Source: Bimuria novae-zelandiae CBS 107.79
Taxonomy: Eukaryota > Ascomycota > Dothideomycetes > Pleosporales > Didymosphaeriaceae
NCBI GenBank assembly: GCA_010015655.1
Contig: ML976721.1
Coordinates: 62,001-126,000, forward strand
Length of the DNA: 64,000 nt
Reading direction: 5' to 3'
In this document: piece after piece, positions 33,701 through 45,466 of the stretch
How the letters are laid out: each line of letters begins with the position of its first letter
How positions within the stretch are numbered: position 1 is the first letter of the stretch
Notes under the pieces: model-generated
Told to the model about the DNA's origin: nothing
The model's input: the letters and a program-made list of their open reading frames with translations, nothing else
Databases searched by the model: none
Made by a program: the position numbers and the translations under genes

Positions 33701-36281
33701 ATGCTCGACTTCACAACCTTGTCAGCTTCAACTGGTTGGCCAAACTTAATCGGCTTATACGAAGTAACACACATTGGATTCCTCGGGTCTTATTCATCTC
33801 TACCAGCTAGCACATCTGGCGTTGCTAGTAGAAGTTGGGACGTGGCAGCCTTGATTGGGGCGCATGTGTTAGCCTGGTGCTCTGTCCCCTAACTGCGCTT
33901 TTGAATCCTACAAATGCCACACGTTCCGCACTGCATATCAGCATCGCAGGCATGATGGACCTTCGGGATGATCGTGCGGTTGAAGGTTTTTGGTACGATT
34001 ACACAGCAAGAGGTCAGTATGTTCTGGTCGCTGTTCCCTAGGCAGTCTGGTGTCGGTGCTAGCTGACTTTTGTGCTGACTACGAATGCAGAGAGTCTTTG
34101 GTCGGTAACCGATGCATCAGGCTTTGCGATTGTGGCTATAGCAACTGTTTGGCTATCTTGGTCCGTGAAATACATCAAGAAGATATTAGGAAACCTCGCA
34201 TTGAAGTATGTCCTTTACCGTGCTAACGCGCGTCGCAACATAACTGTAGAGGGTACTGCTACCTCAACTACCCCTCTGTTGAGCCCAGCTGTCGGGATTA
34301 CGCATCAAGCTGCCCCTCCGCTTGCAAAGATACTGAAAGAGACGAGCGGAATTCGAGATCTTTTGTGGGAAGTTACGGGCAACAAGAGTGACCTGAGCCA
34401 TAGTGAATGGCTACAGTTGGCCGGATTTACCCTCGTTGTGGCAGGTTGTGGTGCGGGCATGATAATCGGGGGCATTCGTGCAGCAGGTATCAGATCAATC
34501 GGCCCGGTACTGATGGACTCTAAAGTGTGTGGACTTTGGCTATTCGATGGCGAAACTCGCTCGGACCTTGCAACCTAAGCAGATCTAAATGATCTAGCCA
34601 AAGAAGAAAGGGCTGCTCAATATGCAAATAATTGCTACCTTCAACAGACCGGCACGGATAAGCGACAGTGCAGCTTGTTCTATCGCGAAACTCTTCCCTA
34701 CGGTTCGGTCGACTTCTCGAAGCCTTGTCCTTTCGGGGATAACATATGCAGTTACAACATCACTGTCACCTTCGAGTCTCCCATCATCGACGCAAGCGAG
34801 CTAGGTATTAACAGCCAGTCGACCCACAAGTTCCGTCGTACAACTCAATGTGCGCCATTGCGCATGGACGAAGGCTATATAAAAGAGACGACCGAGAATG
34901 GCAGTAAAACATATACCTACCTGTATGGGCCGAAACACTATGGGCCAAAGCCTGAAGACACGGTAGATCATACATATCTGACCGTGGGAGATCCCTGGGA
35001 TCGCTTAGCGCCAGTGTACGACGTTTTGTAAGTGAGTGAGGACCTACGGAAATCAGTGCTGACCTTCAAAGCGCTTATAGCACAGCTTCAGACCCTCCAT
35101 TGTGGGAACCAATCGAGGCGCTAAAGCCGTCAAACTACAGTACTGTGACTCTGTTATTCGTATCCTCTCTTCGTATACTGTATAACGAGAGCAGTAACGA
35201 TCCGATCTTTCCAGCAGACCAGGCAGTAAAGGTGCCAGGTGACTCCAAGTAGTGGTACAAGAATTCAGACCCTCGAGCACGCCCCTTAGCGTGTCTTAAT
35301 CAGATCGAGATCTGTTCTCCCGACAAAAAACTCTGTCTTCCGTTTCGGAAGCCTGATGATGACACCAACTGGGAGTGGACACCGGAATTCACCCTTCTAT
35401 ACACGTCCTTGTATTTGACGGACATTTTTGATTCCATCAAGAAGCGACAGGGCCGAGCGCTCAAAGCCCAAGATGCGGTTGCCGGCTACTTTTCGGCGTC
35501 ATTAGGCAATGAACCCTGGGTCAATGAAGTTAGGAACCTAGTAGCGACAGCGCATGCGCGCACACAGATCAACACATGGAGTGTAGCCAGCGGCGAAGAC
35601 TCTATTCACGAAAACGAACGATATGAGCTCGTGGACGGTACTCAAAATGCTTGTGGGAATTTCAAGTACAAGCCCCAAGGATATGCGAGCCTGAAGACAG
35701 TACCACTGATTTTTGTCTTACTTTCGACCCCTTTGTTGTGGATACTTAGTCTAGAATCAGAGGTATGGGGAAGTCTCGCTCGCAGGGCATACAACCGAAA
35801 CCACAATGGAACAGCGACCTCTACAGCACCCGAGGCCACAGAGGATATAGAATCACTACACTCAACTCGAAGGACAAGTGGAGAAAATGTACCAACGAAC
35901 GATTCAACTCCGCCGACTGGTGTGACGGGCGGACCATCGCCACTTCCTGCCGCATCATCAGCAGCATTTGAACCTCAACAATCCGAGTTAGCTGAAACTC
36001 CATTGCCGGCCACAATACCATCAGACAATGATAGGACTTCATCCACGGGAGAAACCCGCACCGGGAGCACCCAGAAAGGATCGGAGCAAGGCGGACCGTC
36101 GAGAGTTGCCGACACACGAAGTACTGAAGCAAGAACTGCGGATCTGAGGATTCAAGAGGTTGAGGATGAAGTTGAGTGGAAACCACTCGTATACTATCGG
36201 CTTTTTCAACTCGTGAAGCTTATCATCTGGGATTGTCCTTGGTTCCTCGTCGCAAAAGCTCGCGCCAGCCTTGCGCCTTGA
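33701..36281 (+). pseudogene. large multi-pass membrane protein of unknown function, with in-frame stops
   Basis: A frame consistent with one gene runs from about ATG 33701 to a stop at 36281, using likely introns near 34016-34089 (donor GTCAGT, acceptor GCAG) and 35028-35080 (donor GTAAGT, acceptor ATAG). N-terminal segments VAALIGAHVLAW, FAIVAIATVWLSWSVKYI and LAGFTLVVAGCGAGMIIG are hydrophobic; a large Cys-containing outer part follows (CSLFYRETLPYG, CPFGDNICSYN, FRRTTQCAPLRM, FYGP-like LYGPKHYGP, WEPIEAL), then a C-terminal membrane segment VPLIFVLLSTPLLWILSL and an acidic/Thr-rich tail. This is a big uncharacterised fungal family. It is broken by TAA at 34576-34578 and TAG at 35250-35252, each inside matching sequence, and probably by a frameshift near 33890. 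Confidence 0.65.
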
Positions 36282-36715
36282 ATAACACGGACTCCCACGC
36301 TAGAGCCTCTCGATCCTAGATTTCAACGAAGTACTGAGGCAACACGATGGTATTCTAGAGCATACAATCAACGGTGCTGATCCAGAAAACTGCTCAAGCT
36401 CATGAGGTTCTACTTCCGGAGTGTATCTTGACCGGTCAAGAACACGACTAGGGTCAGGGTAGAGTGATTGGTAGACACCAGGCGCACATGACTTAAAAGC
36501 GATACGTTAGCATGTCCTGCACCCTATCATTGGATAGCTATGCATACAGAGAAAGCATCTGCATATACGAGGCACACGCTCGAGCGCATTTACAACCTTG
36601 TGCCCCGCCTTCTGGCCTTGCGGTCTCGCTTATGTTTAACTTCATCTAAGCGCTCGCCTCACGTCGCGGCCTTGTCGTCGCCTTTCCACGACTTTCACGA
36701 ACGAGCTGTGTAGAG
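36282..36715. other. intergenic
   Basis: 430 bases with no supported feature. Confidence 0.35.
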
Positions 36716-37246
36716 ATGTCCAGTCCGTCTCAATGGTATTGGAGTGAGGATCATAAAGACTACTATCGAGTAATCTGCGACAATGTTAGGAGAGTGGTAA
36801 GATACGAATGGGCGCGCCAGATAAAACCCGACACTACAACATCCGGCACAGACAGCTTAACGTCGTCACAATAGTAAGCTGGGACGTGCGCAACTGGCAA
36901 TATCGATATGAATCTTACCTCTCATTATAGCTCAACGTCCAGCTCAGGCTCCGACGACGAACAACGACGCAGCCTTGCGGCCCAACGAAACGCGCCCACC
37001 TACTATACTTCGTCACCCGCCTACACTATGCCAACTTCCAACCCATATGCTCAGTTTACGCCCTCTTTGCCTACCCAAGCAGGCTCAACGAGACCATACA
37101 CGTTGGCGCCCCCAAATAGCCAACAACGTATCGCTGGATTAGGCGACGATCTACGTCACCATGGGGATCGACAAAACCACGATGGTATGAAGCACGGAGA
37201 TGAAGTCGGTGGTCACCAAGCATACATATACCAACGGCGACCATGA
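36716..37246 (+). CDS. Unrecognised small protein with Trp/Tyr-rich N-terminal motif
   Basis: Two exons, 36716-36873 and 36931-37246, joined by a 57-nt intron (donor GTAAGC, acceptor TTATAG), give 157 residues. The first exon codes SQWYWSEDHKDYYRV followed by a basic stretch ending YEWARQ; the second is Ser/Thr/Pro/Tyr/Gln-rich and looks disordered (STSSSGSDDEQRR, TYYTSSPAYTMPTSNPY). I recall small fungal hypothetical proteins with a W-x-W-S-x2-H-x-D-Y-Y start, but no function. The splice is supported because it joins both halves in frame and removes a stop. The end beyond about residue 125 is less certain and could hide another intron. No signal peptide or membrane segment. Confidence 0.55.
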
Positions 37247-37887
37247 ATACCCTCATGATTTTCGAGAGCGAAGAGAAGCATGGCCGGCCAGCTATACAGC
37301 TATGCAATAGCATTTTATGAGGCGGGTGAGCATTGGATTTCTAGCTCCCCGCTAGGTTTATGGGAATACCCATGCAAAAGATGCATACTTGGAGTTTGGC
37401 ACGAGTCTGGTGTTCGCGATTTTAGTCGCACGGTTTTGTGCGCATATCCGGGCCTACATTCGTCACGATGCATGACACTTTGATTGCGGTGCATATCATA
37501 TCAGAACGCATTCTAGGAGATACCCAGCGTTACTTTGGTTTGGATTAATACCACTACTAGGACACGTCTTACTCTGATTCCCGCTTCCCTCACTGTCAAC
37601 ACCTTCTACGTCTCATTGTTCATGTGTATGGCAAAACACCAGTCTCCTGACCTACCTTCAAACGCTACTACTCTCGCCTACGCCGATGCTCGATCTCGTG
37701 TGCCCCCAGTCACTCAAAGTTGCGTGAGCGAAACATCATAATAGTTCCATAGAGCTCTTGATTTGCATACAACCTCAAAATCGCCACTTCATTATGCGTC
37801 TATATCGGAGTAAAGCTGCCCACCCCGCCATGCAACCAATTACGCCGTGATGCATTCACTCCGCCTCCTCTTCTTAATCATGCTCGC
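37247..37887. other. intergenic
   Basis: 640 bases with no supported gene; 3' side of the dipeptidyl peptidase III gene at the right. Confidence 0.35.
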
Positions 37888-40106
37888 TCAAACATACTCC
37901 CTCTCCACATAGCTCTGGATCATACCGGCCGGCGTTGGCTCATACTCCTTGAGCACCACTTTCTCGCCCTCCGCCACCGTATTAGCCTGCACAAACACTT
38001 TCCTCGGCTGTTTCTTCTTCAGTACCGCCGGACGCACCAGGTTCTCGTAGAAAGGCTCCACATTCGAGAGCTCGTCGTACATCTTCTTTCCAGCCTCGTA
38101 GTCTGCAGTGCTCTTGTAAATGTGCAGTTTCTGAAGATAGTCCTCAACAGCGCGCCGACCAAGGTCCAGAATACGGCCACGCTCCAAGCGGATAGTGAGG
38201 TCGGATAGATCCTCTTTAGTGTATTCGAGCTCGCAGAACTCGACGCCAGCATTGAGAAAGGTGCGCAGAATGGTGAAGCGCGCCTGGCTATGTGCTTGGC
38301 CCCACTTGCGGGACTTGGGGTCCCAGAATTCGAGGGCTGCGATGCCGGCGCGGGCCATCTGGAGGTAGGCTGCGTAGAGCAGTTCGCCGGGCTCGGCGTC
38401 TATGTCTTCTTTGCCATCGCCGAAGCCGAAGAGTTGCAGGATGGAGAAGTCGCAGCCGAGGGCCATGGCTACGCACTCGGCGCGGCATTCTTCGTAAGAG
38501 GCGGCGATGGGACCGAAGACGGAGCCCCAGGTCTGTCCGGGCTTGTAGTAAGTCTTGATTGGCTTGCCGGTGATGGGTGACACTGGTGGGTTGTTGGTAT
38601 CAAAATTGAATTTGCCTGGTTCGGTTTCTTGAAGAAGCTTGCCGCAGCCATGGCCGAGGAGCTCGTGAAGTCCAACTTGTACTTCGAAGGCTGGATCACG
38701 GTATTTCTGGAAGATCTCCAGATCCTTCTCCTTAATAAATGGAACGGCTTCGTTAGGAGCTTTGGCCGACAATACATTGCCTAGTGACACGTTCTTGAAG
38801 CCAATGTTCTGGCGGATATCGTCGTAGTTGGGGATGTTGATACCCGCGGGAATACTGCGGGCCGTCAGAGATAGGATACTCAACGAAGGGAGTGCTTAGT
38901 ACGTACCCGCTACCAGCAAATGTGAGGACCTCAAGCGAGGTAAAATCAGGGCTTAAGAAGGTATCCTTCTCGAAGTCCGCTTCCCATGGTAGAAGGGGGA
39001 TCAGCTTCGGTGCAGACTCCACTAGCTTAGTGAAAGCCTCGGTGCGCTCCTTGTTAACGGTCGCTACGAAGCCTTCCCACTCTCCTCGAATGCCGTGTGG
39101 GTCGCGGTACGTCTCGACGAAGCCAATGTCGCTCTCCACTGCGGGACCCTTGTCCTTGATCCACTGCCGCTGGGACTCTTTGTACGCCTCCAGCGAGCCA
39201 GTTGTGAAGCTCTTCGCGTACTCCTCCAGCATCTTTACCTCTGTATCATTGGCAGCATACTTCTTTGCCTCCACGATGTGGTGTGAAATAGTTTCCATCT
39301 CTTTCGAGTGGTCACCGAAGACTAGCTTGACCTTTGCGCCGTCATCCAAAGTCCATTCACTCTCCTTGAGGTCGCGGTCCCCTGCCGCAGGGTCCTTCTG
39401 TGCACTTGCAATCAACACTTCAAAGCCGTCTTCCGTCTTCCGTATTCTCGTGTTCTCCGGCAATAGACGCTTCTCCTCTAAGAAATCGCTCACACCCGAG
39501 ATCTCTTCTTTCTTCACGTTGGGGCTGTCCGGGTAGTAGGTAGACACGTGGCCTGCACTTGGGTACCCCAGATGCAGCTTCGCAACGTCACTTCCAGCAT
39601 ATATTCCGTCTTTGAGTCTCTCGTAAAGCTCTTGAAGGCTGGAGTTGAGAAGGGACAATGCCTTCAGCTTAATAGGGTCCAGCCGCGGAACGAACTTGGA
39701 GTCTCCGAACGACTTATAATTGCCCAGGTTGCCCAGGAATTGAGCAGAATAGCTTAGATATGCGTCGATTTCCTCTTGAGAAAGTCCACTCTCTTTTGCA
39801 GCTTTCGCATAGTCACCGTTGACTTCTTTATGTAGCGCGACGATGAAGTCGTAGATGGGTTCAGATTCGGGAGAGACCTGGCGGAGCACGATACGAGTGC
39901 CGGCGAAGCATGCTCTGTTGTTGTATTAATGTAAAAATAAGAAGAATCCATGAACACGGGATGATTTACAGAGAGAGATGGTGAGCATATAGCTTCTCTT
40001 TGTCGCTCAGGGCCTCGAAATGCGGCTTGATGGCGAGATTGACCACGGTCGGAGGGTCGTCGGCAAGATATTGCTTCAGCGTCTCCGAGTCAATGGAAGC
40101 GCTCAT
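37888..40106 (-). CDS. Dipeptidyl peptidase III
   Basis: Exons 40106-39970, 39914-38907 and 38854-37888 give 703 residues, the family length. A zinc metallopeptidase of family M49 (EC 3.4.14.4) that removes dipeptides from peptide N-termini in the cytosol. The signature HELLGHGCGK is present with the third zinc ligand in EECRAECVA downstream; LSYSAQFLGNLGNYKSFGD, GYPSAGHVSTYYPD and IPAGINIPNYDDIRQNIGFKNVSLGNVL are further family blocks. C-terminal FVQANTVAEGEKVVLKEYEPTPAGMIQSYVER is standard. Both introns are ordinary (donors GTAAAT and GTACGT). No sign of decay. Confidence 0.96.
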
Positions 40107-40570
40107 GTTGAAGGTTTATTGCAGGATAGTGAAGAGAGCACGCTGGAGGGGCTGTGTGAGGTTTGAGTGGGCGGTGCCTGGAACTTGAGGTAAGGGCGCT
40201 CGTTGGCGCGGGGTAGCTTCATGCGACGAAACACAAACACCACACCATGCCAACGCCATGCGCCCGGCGGGCATGGAATGTAGACATGTTGAGGACCACT
40301 GATAACGCGTAATATTGGGATGCCTTCATATTGTTGTTTAGGTCGGACATTGAAAAGGAAGTTGTACCTTTCTTTGAAGGTTCGAACGGTCGGCGCCCAA
40401 TCACCTGGGTACGTTCACGGCTATACCACGGAAAGGTGTCTAGCGTGGTGCTTGGACAAAAGATTGTAACAGTTGTAGCCCATATGCACTGTAAATGGTC
40501 GCCAAGTCAAAAGTGCTATTATATATGCCCAAGCACTTGTTAACAGATAAGTGGAATGTACAGCTTATAT
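40107..40570. other. intergenic
   Basis: 460 bases, promoter side of dipeptidyl peptidase III and 3' side of the GH16 gene; nothing recognised. Confidence 0.4.
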
Positions 40571-41752
40571 TTACAAACCAACACACACCGATGTAAGACC
40601 AACGACCACAACGGCAAACCAGGATAAAGACACGCGGGCCGCCAAACTGCTGCTGACGATCTCTGGAGTACCTAATTCCTTTACGTCGTCAATCTTGCAA
40701 ACGACTTTACAGTTCTCTTCCTTCCGTTTGCCAAGATGCTCGACCGATCGCTTGGAGTTGGGGTCAGGATCTGTCAAACCCTCTACCTTTCCGCTCGTGT
40801 TGAAAGTCATCTCAATCCACTGTATCTGAAATTCCGCCGAGCCGCCCTCGGTCATGTTGCCAGACCAGCTCCCTCCGTCAGACCACATGTTGATCACAAG
40901 GTAACTCGGTTTTCGCGGTACGGAATAACTGCTCGCGGCGACTTGGTCCTTATTCAAGTACCAGTAGCTGTCCTTGTCGAGCCAATCGATGCGGTGTGTC
41001 TGCCATTCATCCCACACGGGAAGCTTATTTTTCATCTGAGAAGCCGCGGCGATCTGGTTGCCATCCTTGTCGGCGGATGGCTGATTAGTGTACCGAATGA
41101 CATCCTTGGGGTCATTGGTCAAGATCTCGATATCGGACTCGTTGTCGTCGTCGACGAAAGTGAAGAAACCGGCCACAGCTCCTTTGTCTCCAATCACCCT
41201 TGCAGACATGCGCATCGATACGTGCATAAGATTCTTCTGAAGATTCTCGATCTCTCCCACGCTTTGGAAGTCTTCACCACGCGTCGTGCGTAGTGTGAGG
41301 TAGGTGGATGCATCTCCGACGTTGCCGCTGTTATTGTTTTGTTGCAAGTATATATTTGCCGGAGAGTTTACCATTCGCAGGGTGAAATCCTCAGTAGCGT
41401 TCTTGCTCCAGGTCTGTATGTTCCAGTCGGCGTTCCAAGCATCGCTGTCCAAAATGTTTGCCTGGCTAACCTTTAGGTCGGGCGCGGCATCCCAGTCGTC
41501 CACAACGGCGGGCGCCCTCAAATATTGTCCGGCCCGATCCGCAAGGTTCCGAAAGTCGTAGAAGCGATGGTATTGGAAGTATGAAGGCGTTTCAGAATTG
41601 GCGCCGGAGTTGACGACATAGCACGAACACTTTTCATTATTCTGGAGTGGCGTTGATGAATTTGCGGTTATGTACTCGGTGGAGAACGCGGGTTGGAGAA
41701 GGAAGGCCACAGGCCACACAACGGCTACAGTGGACTGGAATTTTGATACCAT
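40571..41752 (-). CDS. Secreted GH16 beta-glucanase/transglycosylase, GPI-anchored
   Basis: Intronless, 393 residues. Residues 1-24 are a signal peptide (VVWPVAFLLQPAFS). A Cys-containing N-terminal segment leads into a GH16 jelly-roll with catalytic E-x-D-x-E at 205-209 (ESDIE), preceded by GFFTFVDDDN. Trp/Tyr-rich substrate-cleft segments WDEWQTHRIDWLDKDSYWYLN and NMWSDGGSWSGNM follow, matching fungal endo-1,3(4)-beta-glucanase-like and CRH-related GH16 enzymes. Two Cys near 345-350 (NCKVVCKI), a Ser-rich stalk and a hydrophobic tail (WFAVVVVGLTSVCVGL) fit a GPI-anchor signal. Likely acts on cell-wall glucan; exact activity cannot be told from sequence. N-glycosylation sites are frequent. 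Confidence 0.9.
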   Translation of the reverse strand: MVSKFQSTVAVVWPVAFLLQPAFSTEYITANSSTPLQNNEKCSCYVVNSGANSETPSYFQYHRFYDFRNLADRAGQYLRAPAVVDDWDAAPDLKVSQANILDSDAWNADWNIQTWSKNATEDFTLRMVNSPANIYLQQNNNSGNVGDASTYLTLRTTRGEDFQSVGEIENLQKNLMHVSMRMSARVIGDKGAVAGFFTFVDDDNESDIEILTNDPKDVIRYTNQPSADKDGNQIAAASQMKNKLPVWDEWQTHRIDWLDKDSYWYLNKDQVAASSYSVPRKPSYLVINMWSDGGSWSGNMTEGGSAEFQIQWIEMTFNTSGKVEGLTDPDPNSKRSVEHLGKRKEENCKVVCKIDDVKELGTPEIVSSSLAARVSLSWFAVVVVGLTSVCVGL

Positions 41753-42895
41753 GACGCAAGAAATAGAGGTTCAAAGCGAACGTGGGTAAACAGAGGGTAT
41801 AGATGTATTAAACAATATACAGAAGCGGATGAGTTAATATGTGAAGCCGGAGGTCAGCTCAAGAACATATTGAGAAAGCGTAAAGTTTGAAGCGCAAGTG
41901 GACGAAGCAGCAGCGCGTCCTTTACCTCATATAGTGTTGACATGGAGTCGTGAAACTGCGATGGCGGTGCACGGCAGAAGACCCTGGGGAGGCGCAGGCG
42001 GTCCTCTTGCGACGGTTTGTGATTGGCGCAGTCCCAGCGTTGACTCGATTTGCGTGCCCTATATAGGTCCAATATAGCCAAATTTAGTACGATCTAAGTC
42101 AACCTGGACCTATCCCCTGCGTTCTGCAGCATCAATAGCGTGCTGCGAGAGAATAAGCGCAGAAATCCGGCCCGGCGTGCTTGAAATTGCCGTCTCCCAG
42201 ACTCACCACAAATGACCTGGAAGACTCTGGAGAATCGGTCGAAAAAGGATTTCTGCGATGAGGTGATAAGCGAATTACCTAGGCCGTCTTCCAAGAGGAT
42301 GCGGTCGTGGTTGCAAAATCTGTCGATCGTGCCTGCAAGCTCCGCTCACTAGCCACGGCTAAAAGCCCCACGTTGTTGCGCCATTAGAAAGTGTCGGAGC
42401 TGAGAGCGAATGGCCAGTGGAAATGAAATGGAATTCAATTGACGCACAGCCCCTGCCAGTGCTGGGGATGGTTGGAGAGGAGGCATGACAATGGGTGATT
42501 GAATTCAGTAAGACACTGGAACAGCTTGACCAGCAAAATGCGCTAGTACTAAAGGAGAAATTTAATGGATGGAATATAGCGTTAAAAGGAGCAGTTTCGT
42601 GCCCCCTGACGTACCTTATACAATCGTCGATTTGACTTTGTTTAGTCGCGCTTGCTAGTTCTTAAGACTCTTCATTGTTGAACTCGCTGACATGATTACC
42701 CCGCGCCTTCCACGTGCTCACGCGCACGCCCGGGCGCGACCGCCCCGGCGCGCCATAGCTCTCACTTGACGCGCTGCTGCCTTCGTGCGACACCACTTTC
42801 CGCTGCTGGCTGATTTAGGCACATTCCTCGTCCACGCCATATAGTCGACAACATCTGGCACTTTGAGATGCACTTTCCCAGCCGCCTCCCTCATC
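41753..42895. promoter_or_regulatory. divergent promoter region GH16 gene / polymerase X gene
   Basis: 1.1 kb between divergent starts; no gene supported. A GC-rich patch near 42720-42760 precedes the polymerase gene. Confidence 0.4.
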
Positions 42896-45227
42896 ATGTC
42901 AGACGAAGATTCGCACGAAAAAGTAACTTACTTTCAACAGCAAGACCTTTTAGATATTTCCGACGATGAGAAAGACTTCCCTGACCCCGGATTACTTGCA
43001 GCGGAACGCTTGTTGGCTAATGCAAAAGCAATGCCCCCACCACGAACAGTTCGGCGGGGGAGCAGTTTCTTAGGGTCTACACCTCGGCAGCGACAGCAAG
43101 AATTCGAAGCACATGCCACAAGACAACGAAGTGCAAGGCGTGAGGACCCTAGCCTGGTACGATCTTCCACTGCTCCGGAGCCAGTCGCGAAGAGCTTCCC
43201 AGAAGCAGTAACAAATACTGCGGATTTGCAACCACACGCGAAGCTGAAGAAAACCGCTTCCATGTCAGATCTTACAAGTCCAGCCAAGATACCATTTTAC
43301 AGGCGCTTAGGCGAGACTCCTCGTGATCTGAAGCTTGTCAATGCGAAACCTGCCGTTAATATCAAGGTCGAACCTGATCAAAAGCAGCTTCTCAAAGAGA
43401 AGATTGTCTACTTCTTCCCTAACAACGACATAAGTGCGGTCCGACGCCGGCGTATCCACAAAGTTATCGAACTTGGGGCAGCTTGGGTGACGTCGTGGAG
43501 GGAGGATGTCACACACGTTATGTTCGACGATGCGAGCCAGACATACTCCCATTTGCTACGTCACCTCAACAGAGCCAGTTTGCCAGTAAGTTTTAGATAC
43601 ATAACTGTGAGCTTCGCTGAACATATGCAAGCGCAGGGTGATAGTCGTCAAGTTCGATCCATACATACCACAATGCATCCAGTACGGGACATTGCTCGAC
43701 CACACATCAAACAGGTTCATCGTGCCAGGAGCTCCTCTTGTAAATAAAGTACAGGCTGCAGACTTGTCAAACTCACAAACCTCCCTAAAGATCAAGCCTT
43801 CGAGGCGGCAACTGGCTGCGGACTCCTCTCAAAAGACCGATTCGATCAGCACAGAAGACACTCCGGGGCAGAACCAGGCGAATGATCCACCGAGCTCGAG
43901 CGATGAAATCGTTAAGGACAGCTTCATCCAAGCCCCAACTTCACCCATAATTGGGCCTACAGAGCAATCAGATGCATTCAACGATGACCTCTCCAAAGCC
44001 ATTCAAGAGATAAGGGCTATTGCCCATCTTCCGCTCGATGACGAGGAAGACGGCGATTCACGGCCCACGAGTTCCGCAGAACAAAACTCAGAACCAGACA
44101 CTGACGATGAGGAACCCAATATCAAGCCGAAAAGCACGAAGCACACTAGCAATACTGCTACGCTCAATAAGAAAAAGGGTATCAACCAAAATACTTTCCA
44201 GTGCATGAACCCCATGGGCGCCTCCTCGACGGCTTCTAATCCCAATGCACGGACAATTGAAATCCTGGAACAGATGGGCAAGTATTACGACCAGATGCAA
44301 GACCAATGGCGGACCCTTGCTTACAGGAAGGCCGTCACGACATTGCGTAAACAGAACGTCAAGATCTCGACTGCAAAGGAAGCTGCGGCGCTGCCATTTG
44401 TCGGAACTCGCCTTGCAGACAAGATTGAGGAAATTGTGTTGACCGATCGTCTGCGGAGACTAGACAATACCCGAGATGATCCAACCGACAAAGTCTTCCG
44501 GTTGTTTCTAGGCGTATTTGGAGCGGGTCTGGTGCAGGCGAATAAATGGATCCAGGCTGGACATCGCACGCTAGATGACTTGATTGCAAATGCGAAGCTC
44601 ACCGATTCCCAGAAGATCGGCATTGAGCACTATGATGACTTCGCAACTCGTATATCCCGTGCAGAGGTTAAAGCGCACGGAGACTATGTCAGAGACGCTT
44701 TACTGAAGATCGACCCTGACTTTCAGGTGACTATAATGGGCTCTTACCGTCGCGGCGCAAAAGACTCTGGCGATATCGATATCATTATCACCAAGCCCGG
44801 CGCGACGGTATCGACATTGCGAGACGTTACCTTCCACGCTCTCATACCCCAATTGTTCAAGGCCGGCTTTCTGAAGGTCAAGCTGGCGACTTCCTCTAGT
44901 CACGATGATGGGACTAAGTGGCACGGAGTGTCTTGTCTTCCATCATCGACTATCTGGCGTCGGTTGGATCTCCTCCTGGTTCCGGAAGAGGAGATGGGTG
45001 CAGCGCTTCTGTACTTCACCGGCAATGATATATTCAACCGGAGCATGAGATTATTGGCAAGCAAAAAGGGAATGCGATTCAACCAAAGGGGGTTATATAA
45101 GGACATCATCAGAGGAAGGAACAGGGAGAAGTTGAACGAGGGGACACTGGTTGAGGGAAGGGATGAGAAGAAGATCTTTGATATCTTGGGTGTGCCATGG
45201 CGCGAACCTCATGAGAGGATCTGCTGA
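42896..45227 (+). CDS. DNA polymerase X family (Pol4/Pol lambda type)
   Basis: Exons 42896-43585 and 43632-45227 give 761 residues. Residues about 165-275 form a BRCT domain (VYFFPNNDISAVRRRRI..GAAWVTSWREDVTHVMFD). A long acidic/Ser linker follows, then the 8-kDa domain (QWRTLAYRKAVTTLRKQN, PFVGTRLADKIEEI), fingers with a helix-hairpin-helix (FLGVFGAGLVQANKWI), and the palm with GSYRRGAKDSGDIDIIIT (two catalytic Asp) and RLDLLLVP (third Asp), then FNRSMRLLASKKGMRFNQRGLY. Such polymerases fill gaps in end joining and base excision repair. ATG 42896 was chosen; the open frame upstream starts only at TTG. The donor GTAAGT is clear, but only the AAG acceptor at 43631 keeps frame; the stronger-looking CAG at 43636 does not. 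Confidence 0.9.
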
Positions 45228-45466
45228 GACTTTAATGAATAGAAGGACGGTTGCATCAAGTGCACAATCGAGTGACTTGATGCCACAGCGATGGAAAACC
45301 AGATTGGACAGTTCCATCTCTCCCTCTGACCGCGGTGATGCCTAAGCGGATTTAGCCGCGAATATCCGAGCTTTAAGGACAGTCTTTCGCACTGTGTTGA
45401 CTGCATCTTAGGCTTCTTCAAGGCTCGAACGGTTTCAAAAATAATTACTAACAATATCGGTCCACG

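Noticed and set aside
41854..42294. Short minus-strand frames between the GH16 gene and polymerase X
   Set aside because: No homology-like motifs, splice signals or composition to support a gene.
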